A program made the position numbers and the translations under genes. This document shows, in pieces, positions 1 to 7,041 of a stretch of DNA of 12,416 nt. Numbering within the stretch: position 1 is the first letter of the stretch; every line of letters starts with the position of its first letter. Where the stretch lies: assembly GCA_008080925.1 (NCBI GenBank), contig VMDJ01000084.1, positions 1-12,416 of the forward strand. The letters run 5' to 3'. The stretch comes from Gammaproteobacteria bacterium. GTDB lineage: Bacteria > Pseudomonadota > Gammaproteobacteria > Chromatiales > Chromatiaceae. The notes beneath the pieces were generated by a model. It was not told where the DNA came from and did no database searches. It worked only from the letters and a program-made list of their open reading frames with translations.

Positions 1-1
1 G

Positions 2-73
2 GTCAGCTTAGGTTCACTGGCTGTAAGAGCTGAACAAACGCGTAGCCAGATGAAAAAGCCAACCGCACGTTAA
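2..73 (+). CDS. Possible C-terminal fragment of an unidentified plus-strand gene
   Basis: Only one plus-strand frame is open from the window edge. It reads 23 codons, ending in the basic tail QMKKPTAR, and stops with TAA at 71-73. The stop lies 12 bases before a strong hairpin (86-105), which is where the end of a gene convergent with acnB would be expected. The piece is too short to assign a family, and an open stretch of this length could also arise by chance. The charged, Arg/Lys-rich composition is compatible with a real C-terminus but proves nothing. Confidence 0.35.
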   Translation, partial: VSLGSLAVRAEQTRSQMKKPTAR

Positions 74-105
74 AAAAGCACAAAAAAGCCCGCTTTCGCG
101 GGCTT
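72..105 (-). terminator. Rho-independent terminator of acnB
   Basis: A perfect 8-bp stem (86-93 with 98-105, AAGCCCGC/GCGGGCTT) closes a four-base loop. Read on the minus strand, it is followed at once by a run of six T's, then GTGC, then a second run of six T's (85 down to 72). This is a textbook intrinsic terminator 16 bases past the acnB stop. In the plus direction the hairpin is followed by CTTCGTTT, so it may also weakly end transcription of a gene arriving from the left. Confidence 0.88.
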
Positions 106-121
106 CTTCGTTTGGCGAAGA

Positions 122-2725
122 TTAGATCGCTAACTTAACGATAATCTCTTGTGCCTTATCCGCAGACTCGACGTACTCCGGCATTTTGTCGAAGTTGAGG
201 TAGCGGTAGATCTCAGGCGCCATGCTATCGATCTTAGTTGCGTACTCCATGTACTCAGCCACTGTAGGCAACTTACCCATGATCGCTGCAATCGAAGCAA
301 GTTCAGCTGATGACAAGTACACGTTAGCACCCTGACCCAAACGGTTCGGGAAGTTACGCGTTGAAGTTGATACAGCCGTTGAGTTTGCCGCAATACGTGC
401 TTGGTTACCCATACACAACGAACAACCTGGCATCTCAGTACGTGCACCCGCTTGCGCGTAGATGTTGAAGTAACCCTCTTCCATCAATTGCTGCTCGTCC
501 ATCTTGGTTGGTGGTGCAATCCACAAACGTGTTGGCAAGGTATTACCCGCCGCTTGCAACAATTTACCCGCTGCACGGAAGTGACCAATGTTGGTCATAC
601 AAGAACCGATGAAGACCTCATCAATCTTGTCGCCTGCCACTTCTGACAAGGTCTTCACATCATCTGGATCGTTTGGACATGCCAATAATGGCTCTTTGAT
701 CTCAGACATGTTGATCTCGATCACCTCAGCGTATTCCGCATCGGCATCTGCACGCATCAACACTGGATTCTCTAGCCACTCTTCCATTGCACGTGCGCGA
801 CGCTCAAGAGTGCGTGCATCTTCGTAGCCATTCTCGATCATCCAACGCAACATAATGATGTTTGAACGCAAGTATTCAGCCACTGACTCTTCTGATAGAT
901 CGATGGTACAACCGGCTGCTGAACGCTCAGCTGATGCATCTGATAGCTCAAACGCTTGCTCAACAGTTAGATTAGGTAGACCTTGGATCTCCAAAATGCG
1001 GCCGTTGTAGCAGTTCTTTTTACCGCGCTTCTCAACAGTCAACAAACCACGCTTAAGCGCTGCATGTGGTATCGCGTTAACCAAGTCACGCAAGGTAATA
1101 CCTGGCTGCATTTCGCCACTGAACTTAACCAGCACTGACTCAGGCATATCCAATGGCATAACACCCAATGCCGCGCCGAATGCGACTAGACCAGAACCTG
1201 CAGGGAAAGAGATACCCAATGGGAAACGGGTATGTGAGTCACCGCCAGTACCAACTTGATCTGGTAACAACATACGGTTCAACCAGCTATGGATAACACC
1301 ATCACCTGGACGTAAAGACACACCGCCACGGTTTTGAATGAACTCAGGCAAGGTGTGCTGTGTATTGATATCCACAGGCTTTGGATACGCCGCCGTGTGG
1401 CAGAAGCTCTGCATCACCAAGTCAGCAGAGAAGCCCAAACAGGCCAACTCTTTCAACTCGTCACGGGTCATTGGACCTGTGGTGTCTTGCGAACCCACTG
1501 TACCCATACGTGGCTCGCAGTAAGTGCCTGGACGGATACCGTCTACGCCACATGCCTTACCGACCATCTTCTGTGCCAAGGTAAAGCCCTTGCCTGTATC
1601 CGCAGGATCAACAGGACGACGGAACGTATCAGTCGCATCGAGACCTAGTGCTTCGCGCGCTTTTTCAGTCAATGAACGACCGATAATCAATGGGATGCGA
1701 CCACCCGCTTTCACTTCATCCAAAATAACATCGGTCTTCAGTGAGAACTCAGAGATCACCTCACCCGCTTCGTTAGTGACCACACCCTCATAAGGCTTAA
1801 CTGTGATCACATCGCCCATGTTCATTTGCTCAACAGGACATTCGATTGGCAATGCACCTGAGTCTTCAACCGTGTTGAAGAAAATTGGAGCGATCTTGCC
1901 GCCCAACACAACACCACCTGAGCGCTTATTCGGCACGAAAGGAATATCATCACCCATATGCCATAGCACGGAGTTAGTCGCTGACTTACGTGAGGAACCC
2001 GTACCGACAACATCACCCACATAAACCAGTGGATTGCCCTTACCTTTCAACTCTTCGATCAGTTTAATTGGACCGGTATTTCCATTGTCATCAGGAACGA
2101 TCCCCTCACGCTCCATCTTCAACATAGCGAGCGCGTGAACTGGAATATCAGGACGAGACCATGCATCTTGTGCAGGCGATAAATCGTCGGTATTTGTCTC
2201 ACCAGTGACTTTGAAAACGGTCAGCTTAATTTCCGCAGGCACATCGGCTTTACGAGTGAACCACTCAGCATTCGCCCATGACTCAACAACCGCTTTTGCA
2301 TTCGCGTTACCCGCTTTTGCTTTCTCATTTACATCGTGGAAGGCATCAAACATCAATAAGGTGTACTTCAGCTGCTCTGCTGCTAAACCACCGAGATCAG
2401 CATCATCCAACAAATCAATCATTGGCTGGATGTTGTAACCACCCAACATGGTGCCTAACAACTCAACGGCTTTCTCTTTATTGACCAAAGGAGATGCGGC
2501 TTCACCCTTCGCCACAGCGGCCAAGAAAGCGGCTTTTACGTAAGCTGCATCATCAACACCTGGTGGAACGCGATTGATCAACAGATCCATCAAGGTATCC
2601 TCTTCACCTGCTGGTGGGTTTTTCAGCAATTCAACCAGGCCATTAACCTGATCAGCTGACAATGGCAGCGGTGGTACACCTTGTTCAGCACGTTCTGCAA
2701 CGTGAGCGCGATAAGCTTCTAACAT
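122..2725 (-). CDS. acnB: Aconitate hydratase B (bifunctional aconitase/2-methylisocitrate dehydratase)
   Basis: AcnB isomerises citrate to isocitrate through cis-aconitate in the cytosolic TCA cycle; many AcnB enzymes also hydrate 2-methylaconitate. The protein is 867 residues, the usual AcnB length. The order is the B-type one: an N-terminal HEAT-like helical domain (about 1-155), then the swivel domain (about 165-380, with GTGSSRKSATNS at 241-252), then the [4Fe-4S] core. The cluster ligands are visible as Cys709 in GSCMTNIGHF and Cys768/Cys771 in GCSLCMGNQ, one residue off E. coli numbering. I chose the ATG at 2725 because it has AAAGGA 7 bases upstream and gives the family start MLEAYRAHVAERA. 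An in-frame start at 2776 would add 17 untypical residues and overlap a leader hairpin. The gene ends at its own terminator. metZ lies 136 bases upstream in the same direction. Confidence 0.98.
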   Translation of the reverse strand: MLEAYRAHVAERAEQGVPPLPLSADQVNGLVELLKNPPAGEEDTLMDLLINRVPPGVDDAAYVKAAFLAAVAKGEAASPLVNKEKAVELLGTMLGGYNIQPMIDLLDDADLGGLAAEQLKYTLLMFDAFHDVNEKAKAGNANAKAVVESWANAEWFTRKADVPAEIKLTVFKVTGETNTDDLSPAQDAWSRPDIPVHALAMLKMEREGIVPDDNGNTGPIKLIEELKGKGNPLVYVGDVVGTGSSRKSATNSVLWHMGDDIPFVPNKRSGGVVLGGKIAPIFFNTVEDSGALPIECPVEQMNMGDVITVKPYEGVVTNEAGEVISEFSLKTDVILDEVKAGGRIPLIIGRSLTEKAREALGLDATDTFRRPVDPADTGKGFTLAQKMVGKACGVDGIRPGTYCEPRMGTVGSQDTTGPMTRDELKELACLGFSADLVMQSFCHTAAYPKPVDINTQHTLPEFIQNRGGVSLRPGDGVIHSWLNRMLLPDQVGTGGDSHTRFPLGISFPAGSGLVAFGAALGVMPLDMPESVLVKFSGEMQPGITLRDLVNAIPHAALKRGLLTVEKRGKKNCYNGRILEIQGLPNLTVEQAFELSDASAERSAAGCTIDLSEESVAEYLRSNIIMLRWMIENGYEDARTLERRARAMEEWLENPVLMRADADAEYAEVIEINMSEIKEPLLACPNDPDDVKTLSEVAGDKIDEVFIGSCMTNIGHFRAAGKLLQAAGNTLPTRLWIAPPTKMDEQQLMEEGYFNIYAQAGARTEMPGCSLCMGNQARIAANSTAVSTSTRNFPNRLGQGANVYLSSAELASIAAIMGKLPTVAEYMEYATKIDSMAPEIYRYLNFDKMPEYVESADKAQEIIVKLAI

Positions 2726-2765
2726 AATCAATCCTTTAGCTGATTTTCTGGCAGGCACAGTCAGA

Positions 2766-2784
2766 CTGCGCCACAAGTGCGCAG
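2766..2784 (-). promoter_or_regulatory. Hairpin in the acnB 5' leader
   Basis: A 6-bp perfect inverted repeat (CTGCGC at 2766-2771, GCGCAG at 2779-2784) with a seven-base loop lies 41-59 bases upstream of the acnB start codon. It could fold in the mRNA leader if transcription starts in the metZ-acnB gap or reads through from metZ. No family of regulatory RNA is recognised, and a GC-rich stem of this size can occur by chance. Confidence 0.3.
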
Positions 2785-2810
2785 CACCTTAACAAAGGCG
2801 CACGTCCTGG

Positions 2811-2850
2811 AAAAATTAATATTTTTCATGTTTCGAGCGACCTCGAAACC
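2811..2850 (-). terminator. Possible weak terminator after metZ
   Basis: Twelve bases past the metZ stop is a perfect 8-bp stem (2830-2837 with 2842-2849, GTTTCGAG/CTCGAAAC) closing a four-base loop. On the minus strand it is followed by an A/T-rich stretch ending in five T's (2815 down to 2811). The T-run sits about 14 bases from the stem base, so this is not a classic terminator. The T-run is also half of a second A/T-rich inverted repeat (2811-2816 with 2821-2826). It could attenuate metZ transcripts or form part of the acnB control region. Confidence 0.35.
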
Positions 2851-2861
2851 CTTATTCCGCC

Positions 2862-4049
2862 TTATTTCAGGCGATCAAGCCCCAAAGCCAAGTCTGCTTT
2901 GATGTCTTCAATAGACTCAAGACCCACCGCCACGCGGACCAAGTTCTGCTGGATACCCGCTTTTTCCCTCTGCTCATCTGTTAAACGACCATGCGTGGTT
3001 GTCGCTGGATGAGTAATCGTGGTTTTCGCATCACCTAAGTTGGCGGTAATTGAGAGCATCTGCGTCGCGTCAATCACTGACCAAGCGGCGTCTTTGCCAC
3101 CCTTCACTTCAAAGGCAACGATACCGCCACCTGTTTTCTGCTGACGCTGAGCAAGCTCATGCTGCGGATGTGATGGCAAACCTGGGTAATACACCTTCTC
3201 GATTGAAGGGTGTGCCTCTAACCACTGGGCAAGCTCAAGCGCTGACGCTGAATGTGCCATCATGCGTAAGGATAATGTCTCAAGGCCCTTAAGGAAGACC
3301 CACGCATTGAACGGTGCCATTGTCGGACCAGCCGTGCGCAAGAAACCAAATACCTCTTCGCCGACTAATTTCTGGCTACCACAGACAGCACCACCTAAAG
3401 CACGCCCCTGACCATCAAGATATTTGGTTGCCGAATGAATCACGATATCCGCGCCAAGCTCTAAAGGCTTTTGCAGAGCCGGTGTGCAAAAACAGTTATC
3501 AACAACCAACAAACAACCATGCTCATGCGCCAAATTGGCAAGTGCCTGAATATCACACAAGGTGGTTAACGGATTAGACGGTGTTTCAACGAACAACAAC
3601 TTAGTTTTCGAAGTGATAGCCGCGCGCCAACTGTCTATATCTGACTGATCGGCATAGCTTGTGTGAATCCCAGAGCGCACAAGATATTTATCAAATAGCA
3701 CTGTGGTGCTACCAAAAATACTGCGCGAACTGACAATGTGATCACCATGCTGCATCAGCGATAAGCACGTCGCCAATATCGCTGACATACCCGAAGCGGT
3801 TGCAACACAAGCCTCTGCGCCTTCCATTGCCGCAAGGCGTTGCTCGAATGCTCGCGTGGTGGGATTGGTAAATCGCGCATAGATATTGCCCGGCTCATCG
3901 CCAGCAAAACGAGCTGCAGCCTCTTGAGCGGAACGAAAACAAAAACTCGATGTCGCATAAATAGGCTCCGAGTGCTCCATTTCAGGAGAACGCGCGTGAC
4001 CTGTACGAATCGCTTTTGTTTCTAAATCCCAGTCTTGGTTATTGCTCAT
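2862..4049 (-). CDS. metZ: O-succinylhomoserine sulfhydrylase (PLP-dependent)
   Basis: MetZ condenses O-succinylhomoserine with sulfide to give homocysteine, the direct sulfhydrylation route to methionine in pseudomonad-like bacteria. The 395-residue protein is a full-length Cys/Met-metabolism PLP enzyme. Visible features are the phosphate-binding YAR (57-59), SGM (86-88), the cofactor-contacting Asp184 in VVDNCF, and the Schiff-base Lys209 in HSATKYLDGQGR. Cystathionine gamma-synthase and other homologues share this fold. The MetZ call rests on overall similarity (LETKAIRTGH start, GPTMAPFNAW near 290) and on its location downstream of purF, as in Pseudomonas. The ATG at 4049 has AAGAG 5 bases upstream. 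Here metZ is separated from purF by two plus-strand genes, so it probably has its own promoter in 4050-4144. Confidence 0.93.
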   Translation of the reverse strand: MSNNQDWDLETKAIRTGHARSPEMEHSEPIYATSSFCFRSAQEAAARFAGDEPGNIYARFTNPTTRAFEQRLAAMEGAEACVATASGMSAILATCLSLMQHGDHIVSSRSIFGSTTVLFDKYLVRSGIHTSYADQSDIDSWRAAITSKTKLLFVETPSNPLTTLCDIQALANLAHEHGCLLVVDNCFCTPALQKPLELGADIVIHSATKYLDGQGRALGGAVCGSQKLVGEEVFGFLRTAGPTMAPFNAWVFLKGLETLSLRMMAHSASALELAQWLEAHPSIEKVYYPGLPSHPQHELAQRQQKTGGGIVAFEVKGGKDAAWSVIDATQMLSITANLGDAKTTITHPATTTHGRLTDEQREKAGIQQNLVRVAVGLESIEDIKADLALGLDRLK

Positions 4050-4067
4050 GATGACTCTTAAACTACT

Positions 4068-4103
4068 TTGACGAGAGAAATCACTAACACTCTCTCTTTA
4101 ATA
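4068..4103. promoter_or_regulatory. Candidate divergent promoter region between metZ and the cytochrome gene
   Basis: The 95-base gap between the divergent starts must hold promoters for both directions. On the plus strand TTGACG (4068-4073, five of six matches to a -35) and TTTAAT (4097-4102, five of six to a -10) are present. They are 23 bases apart, too far for an ordinary sigma70 promoter. The spacing is filled by an inverted repeat, GAGAGA (4073-4078) and TCTCTC (4091-4096). On the minus strand TATTAA (4103-4098) could be a -10 for metZ, but its -35 is poor. I cannot assign exact promoters. Confidence 0.3.
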
Positions 4104-4115
4104 AGCCCTATCTTA

Positions 4116-4128
4116 TGCTGATTCAGCA
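4116..4128. promoter_or_regulatory. Perfect 13-bp palindrome, possible operator
   Basis: TGCTGATTCAGCA is a perfect inverted repeat of two 6-base arms around one central base. It lies in the metZ/cytochrome divergent gap and ends where the AGGA of the cytochrome gene's ribosome binding site begins (4128-4131). Such a site suits a dimeric regulator. Alternatively it could fold as a small RNA hairpin next to the ribosome binding site. It does not match a regulator consensus that I can name with confidence. Confidence 0.4.
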
Positions 4129-4144
4129 GGAATTCCGACTAAAC

Positions 4145-4636
4145 ATGCGAAAAATAACCGCTTTCTTATCTCTCAGTCTTTTCTCGACATTTGCCATTGG
4201 CGAAATGGACCATCATGCAATGATGATGAAGCACCATGCGCACGAAACCAGTAAGGATGAGCGTCAATTGGTGGAATTTCCTGCGCCGGCTTATCACGCT
4301 ACCCTAAAGTCAATGCGTGACCACCTGCGGGCTATAAGTCAGATCCAAGGGTTTCTTGCCGAAGAAAATTACGAAGCCGCAGCTGATGCTGCGGAAAAAG
4401 GACTCGGGCAAGGCCATCAACACGGTGAACATGGAAACCATGCCGCGCGCTTTATGCCCGCCGAAATGCGTCAGCTCGGCGCCACCATGCACAATGCGGC
4501 AAATGATCTATCCTTAAGCCTAAGAAATGTTCCAATCAGTAATGATCTAAAGCCTGTGTTTACTCAGCTGCATAGAGTCACTAATGCCTGTGTTGCTTGC
4601 CACGATCAGTACCGTTTAGCACCCCTAACCCATTGA
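4145..4636 (+). CDS. Secreted His/Met-rich cytochrome c'-like protein
   Basis: This is a probable periplasmic mono-heme c-type cytochrome of 163 residues; its function is unknown. Residues 1-19 look like a signal peptide (MRKITAFLSLSLFSTF core, likely cleavage after AIG). The only heme motif, CVACH (149-153), is close to the C-terminus, as in class II cytochromes of the c'/c-556 type, and the preceding region is mainly helical in character. The mature N-terminus is packed with Met and His (MDHHAMMMKHHAH), and a second His-rich loop (HQHGEHGNH) sits near the middle; there are 15 His in all. I chose the ATG at 4145 because it gives a clean signal peptide. The in-frame ATG at 4115 lacks a ribosome binding site and spoils the signal. 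AGGAA (4128-4132) is rather far, 12 bases upstream. The gene ends 8 bases before the metal-binding protein gene, so the two form an operon. Confidence 0.8.
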   Translation: MRKITAFLSLSLFSTFAIGEMDHHAMMMKHHAHETSKDERQLVEFPAPAYHATLKSMRDHLRAISQIQGFLAEENYEAAADAAEKGLGQGHQHGEHGNHAARFMPAEMRQLGATMHNAANDLSLSLRNVPISNDLKPVFTQLHRVTNACVACHDQYRLAPLTH

Positions 4637-4644
4637 GGCAGAAG

Positions 4645-4926
4645 ATGAGTCTTTCAATTCAAGTTGAAAATATCAAATGCGGCGGATGTGCCAACAGCAT
4701 TAAAAAAGGCCTGATGGATGAGGCTGGCGTCTCAACGGTAGAGATCGATGTCGAAAACGGCATGGTATCGATTGACGGTGAGAATCTTGATCGCGATGCC
4801 ATTGCATCGCATCTTTTAAAGATGGGTTACCCAGAAAGCGGCAGCGTCGAAGGCATGAAAGCAGCAACTGCAAAAGCCAAAAGCTTTGTTAGCTGTGCGA
4901 TCGGAAAAGTTAGCTCAGACGATTAA
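4645..4926 (+). CDS. Small heavy-metal-associated (HMA) domain protein
   Basis: The protein has 93 residues and a ferredoxin-like HMA fold pattern, with the metal-binding loop IKCGGCANSI (Cys12, Cys15). Proteins of this type carry soft metals such as Cu(I) in the cytosol, but metal and partner are unknown here. Beyond the roughly 65-residue HMA domain there is a tail, KAKSFVSCAIGK (77-88), with a third Cys at 84. From memory, similar tails occur in other gammaproteobacterial proteins of this kind. I chose the ATG at 4645 because GAGG (4635-4638) overlaps the stop codon of the cytochrome gene and lies 6 bases upstream, suggesting coupled translation. An earlier in-frame ATG at 4597 would add 16 residues from inside the cytochrome gene. 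The TAA at 4924-4926 overlaps the purF stop, tail to tail. Confidence 0.85.
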   Translation: MSLSIQVENIKCGGCANSIKKGLMDEAGVSTVEIDVENGMVSIDGENLDRDAIASHLLKMGYPESGSVEGMKAATAKAKSFVSCAIGKVSSDD

Positions 4927-6443
4927 TCGTTATGTAAGCCGACGATATTAATTCGGCTTGATGACTCACGCTGTGATTTCGCATCATCATTACGGGCATC
5001 TTCTAGCGCCTGTAAATATTCAGGCGTGACATCGCCGGTCACATAGTCACTATCAAATACTGACGTATCAAAGCGATCAACATAGGCTTTGCCTTTCTTC
5101 TGTACCGCTTCAATCAAGTCTTCTAGATCTTGATAGATCAAACGATCCGCACCAATCCACTCACCTACTTGATCATCCGTGCGTCCATGAGCAATCAGCT
5201 CCTTGGCGGCTGGCATATCAATACCGTAGACATTCGGGTAACGCACTGCAGGTGCCGCAGAAGCAAAGAAGACTTTCTTAGCGCCTGCATCACGTGCCAT
5301 CTGAACGATTTGACGTGAGGTTGTGCCACGAACAATCGAGTCATCAACAAGTAAAACATTTTTACCTTTGAACTCAATATCAATGGGGTTCAGCTTTTGA
5401 CGCACCGACTTTTTACGCGTGGTTTGACCTGGCATGATGAAGGTGCGACCGATATAACGATTTTTGATGAAGCCTTCCGCATAACGAACGCCCAGCTCTT
5501 CAGCTAACGCCATCGCAGACGTACGACTGGTATCAGGAATCGGAATAATGGCATCGATCTGCTCATCCGCCATCTCACGCTGAATCTTCTTAGCTAACAT
5601 CTGCCCCATACGCAAACGCGCTTTGTGTACAAAGATGTCATCGATTATTGAATCAGGACGTGCGAAGTAAACAAATTCGAATAAGCAGGGTGAACGACGT
5701 GGGCTCTCAGCACATTGCTTATGGAACAAACGACCATCCATTGTGAAGATTACCGCTTCACCTGGCTCGATATCACGCACACGAGCAAACCCAAGCGTAT
5801 CGAGCGCCACACTCTCCGATGCCACCATCAATTCTGGTTGGCCATCAGCTGACTCACGAGTACCAAAAACAGCTGGACGAATCCCATTAGGATCACGGAA
5901 CGCAATCACACCAAAACCAGGAATCATCGCCACAGCAGCGTAGCCGCCACGACAACGCTTGTGGACTTTTTCAACGGCACGGAAAACATCATCCGGCTCA
6001 ATGGTCAGTGATTGCACTTGCTCATCAAGCTCGTGCGCGAATACATTCAACAAAATCTCTGAGTCAGAGTCGGTATTGATATGGCGACGGTCTTGAGCGA
6101 ACAACTCTTTCTCAATCTCTTTCGAGTTGGTCAGATTGCCGTTGTGCGCCAAGGTAATGCCGTAAGGCGAATTCACATAAAACGGCTGTGCTTCGGCAGA
6201 TGAGCTGCTGCCCGCAGTTGGATAACGCACGTGTGCGATACCCATATTGCCGCGTAACTTAAGCATGTGTTTGGTATCGAATACGTCACGCGCTAAGCCA
6301 TTATCTTTGCGTAAGTTAAGACGATCGCCCTCACAAGTCACAATACCCGCTGCATCTTGGCCGCGGTGCTGCAAAACGAGCAAGGCATCGTAGAGCTCTT
6401 GGTTAACGGGTTGGTTGCTAACAATGCCAACGATGCCACACAT
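4923..6443 (-). CDS. purF: Amidophosphoribosyltransferase
   Basis: PurF makes 5-phosphoribosylamine from PRPP and glutamine, the first committed step of purine synthesis in the cytosol. The 506-residue protein starts MCGIVGI, so Met removal exposes the nucleophile Cys2 of the Ntn-type glutaminase domain, with no propeptide, as in E. coli. The glutaminase half shows RYPTAG (73-78) and HNGNL (100-104). The phosphoribosyltransferase half has the PRPP loop VLLVDDSIVRGTTS (363-376). No cysteine pattern suggests the Fe-S cluster of the Bacillus-type enzyme. The ATG at 6443 has GGGAG about 10 bases upstream, inside cvpA. The cvpA stop is one base away, so translation is probably coupled. The 3' end overlaps the stop of the plus-strand HMA gene, and no clear terminator is seen. 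Confidence 0.98.
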   Translation of the reverse strand: MCGIVGIVSNQPVNQELYDALLVLQHRGQDAAGIVTCEGDRLNLRKDNGLARDVFDTKHMLKLRGNMGIAHVRYPTAGSSSSAEAQPFYVNSPYGITLAHNGNLTNSKEIEKELFAQDRRHINTDSDSEILLNVFAHELDEQVQSLTIEPDDVFRAVEKVHKRCRGGYAAVAMIPGFGVIAFRDPNGIRPAVFGTRESADGQPELMVASESVALDTLGFARVRDIEPGEAVIFTMDGRLFHKQCAESPRRSPCLFEFVYFARPDSIIDDIFVHKARLRMGQMLAKKIQREMADEQIDAIIPIPDTSRTSAMALAEELGVRYAEGFIKNRYIGRTFIMPGQTTRKKSVRQKLNPIDIEFKGKNVLLVDDSIVRGTTSRQIVQMARDAGAKKVFFASAAPAVRYPNVYGIDMPAAKELIAHGRTDDQVGEWIGADRLIYQDLEDLIEAVQKKGKAYVDRFDTSVFDSDYVTGDVTPEYLQALEDARNDDAKSQRESSSRINIVGLHND

Positions 6444-6444
6444 C

Positions 6445-6966
6445 TTAGGCGATCTCCCTCAAGGATGATTCAACGGCTGTGTATCGAAAATACTCCGCAT
6501 ACTCTTGCGGTAATAAGTCACGTAACCAAAAAGCGATTTCTTGGAAATACGGAATCAACTGAGACTCCGTCCAGAAAGCTTCTTTAGGTAAGGTTGTCAA
6601 ACCTGATAACAACACAAGAACGGAAATCACCAACACACCACGAGCAACCCCAAAGATCATGCCTATGAAGCGATCTGTGCCGCTCATGCCGGTTTTTTCG
6701 ATGAGTTGGATTAGGAGGTAGTTAACCATACCGCCGATTAACAGCGCTGCGATCATCAATAGCGCAAACGACACACCTAAACGAACGGTTGGCGAATCGA
6801 CATAAGATTCAAATTGAAACGCTAGCTCGCGGAAAAAAGTCCAAGCAATCCAAAATGCCACAATCCAGATAGCTAAAGAGAAAGCTTCGCGGACAAAGCC
6901 ACGAGCAAGACTGATCAGAGTTGAAACGACCAAGATGGCGATCAGCGCGTAATCGAGCCAAGGCAT
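6445..6966 (-). CDS. cvpA: CvpA family inner-membrane protein
   Basis: The 173-residue integral membrane protein has four likely membrane segments at about 4-23, 29-47, 62-87 and 100-122. Conserved CvpA signatures are RGFVREAFSL (22-31) and the loop GMSGTDRFIGMIFGVARG (93-110). In E. coli CvpA was first linked to colicin V production and purF expression, and later work in enteric bacteria ties it to envelope and bile-salt tolerance; its biochemical role is not settled. The ATG at 6966 has AGGAA about 7-9 bases upstream. It lies directly upstream of purF with one base between stop and start, the arrangement seen in many gammaproteobacteria. Confidence 0.95.
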   Translation of the reverse strand: MPWLDYALIAILVVSTLISLARGFVREAFSLAIWIVAFWIAWTFFRELAFQFESYVDSPTVRLGVSFALLMIAALLIGGMVNYLLIQLIEKTGMSGTDRFIGMIFGVARGVLVISVLVLLSGLTTLPKEAFWTESQLIPYFQEIAFWLRDLLPQEYAEYFRYTAVESSLREIA

Positions 6967-7001
6967 CGAGCAGTTCCTAATGGTTCATGAAGAAAGGCGC
7001 A

Positions 7002-7029
7002 ATCTTATCAGAGCTTGGCGCCGTGCGAA
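7002..7029 (-). promoter_or_regulatory. Weak candidate promoter for cvpA-purF
   Basis: In the 75-base gap between dedD and cvpA the minus strand reads TTCGCA (7029-7024), a 16-base spacer, then TAAGAT (7007-7002). Each box matches four of six sigma70 consensus bases. This is the longest gap in the accD-purF run, so an internal promoter is plausible, but the match is weak. Confidence 0.25.
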
Positions 7030-7041
7030 GGGCTAAATGCC

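Noticed and set aside
2726..2776. In-frame upstream start for acnB adding 17 residues
   Set aside because: The ATG at 2725 has a good ribosome binding site and the family-typical N-terminus; the extension is untypical and overlaps a leader hairpin.
4115..4144. Upstream ATG for the cytochrome gene
   Set aside because: It has no ribosome binding site and would put ten polar and charged residues before an otherwise clean signal peptide.
4936..4959. Inverted repeat AAGCCGA/TCGGCTT near the purF-HMA junction as a bidirectional terminator
   Set aside because: The stem is only 7 bp with a ten-base loop, lies inside purF coding sequence, and has no T-run on either side.
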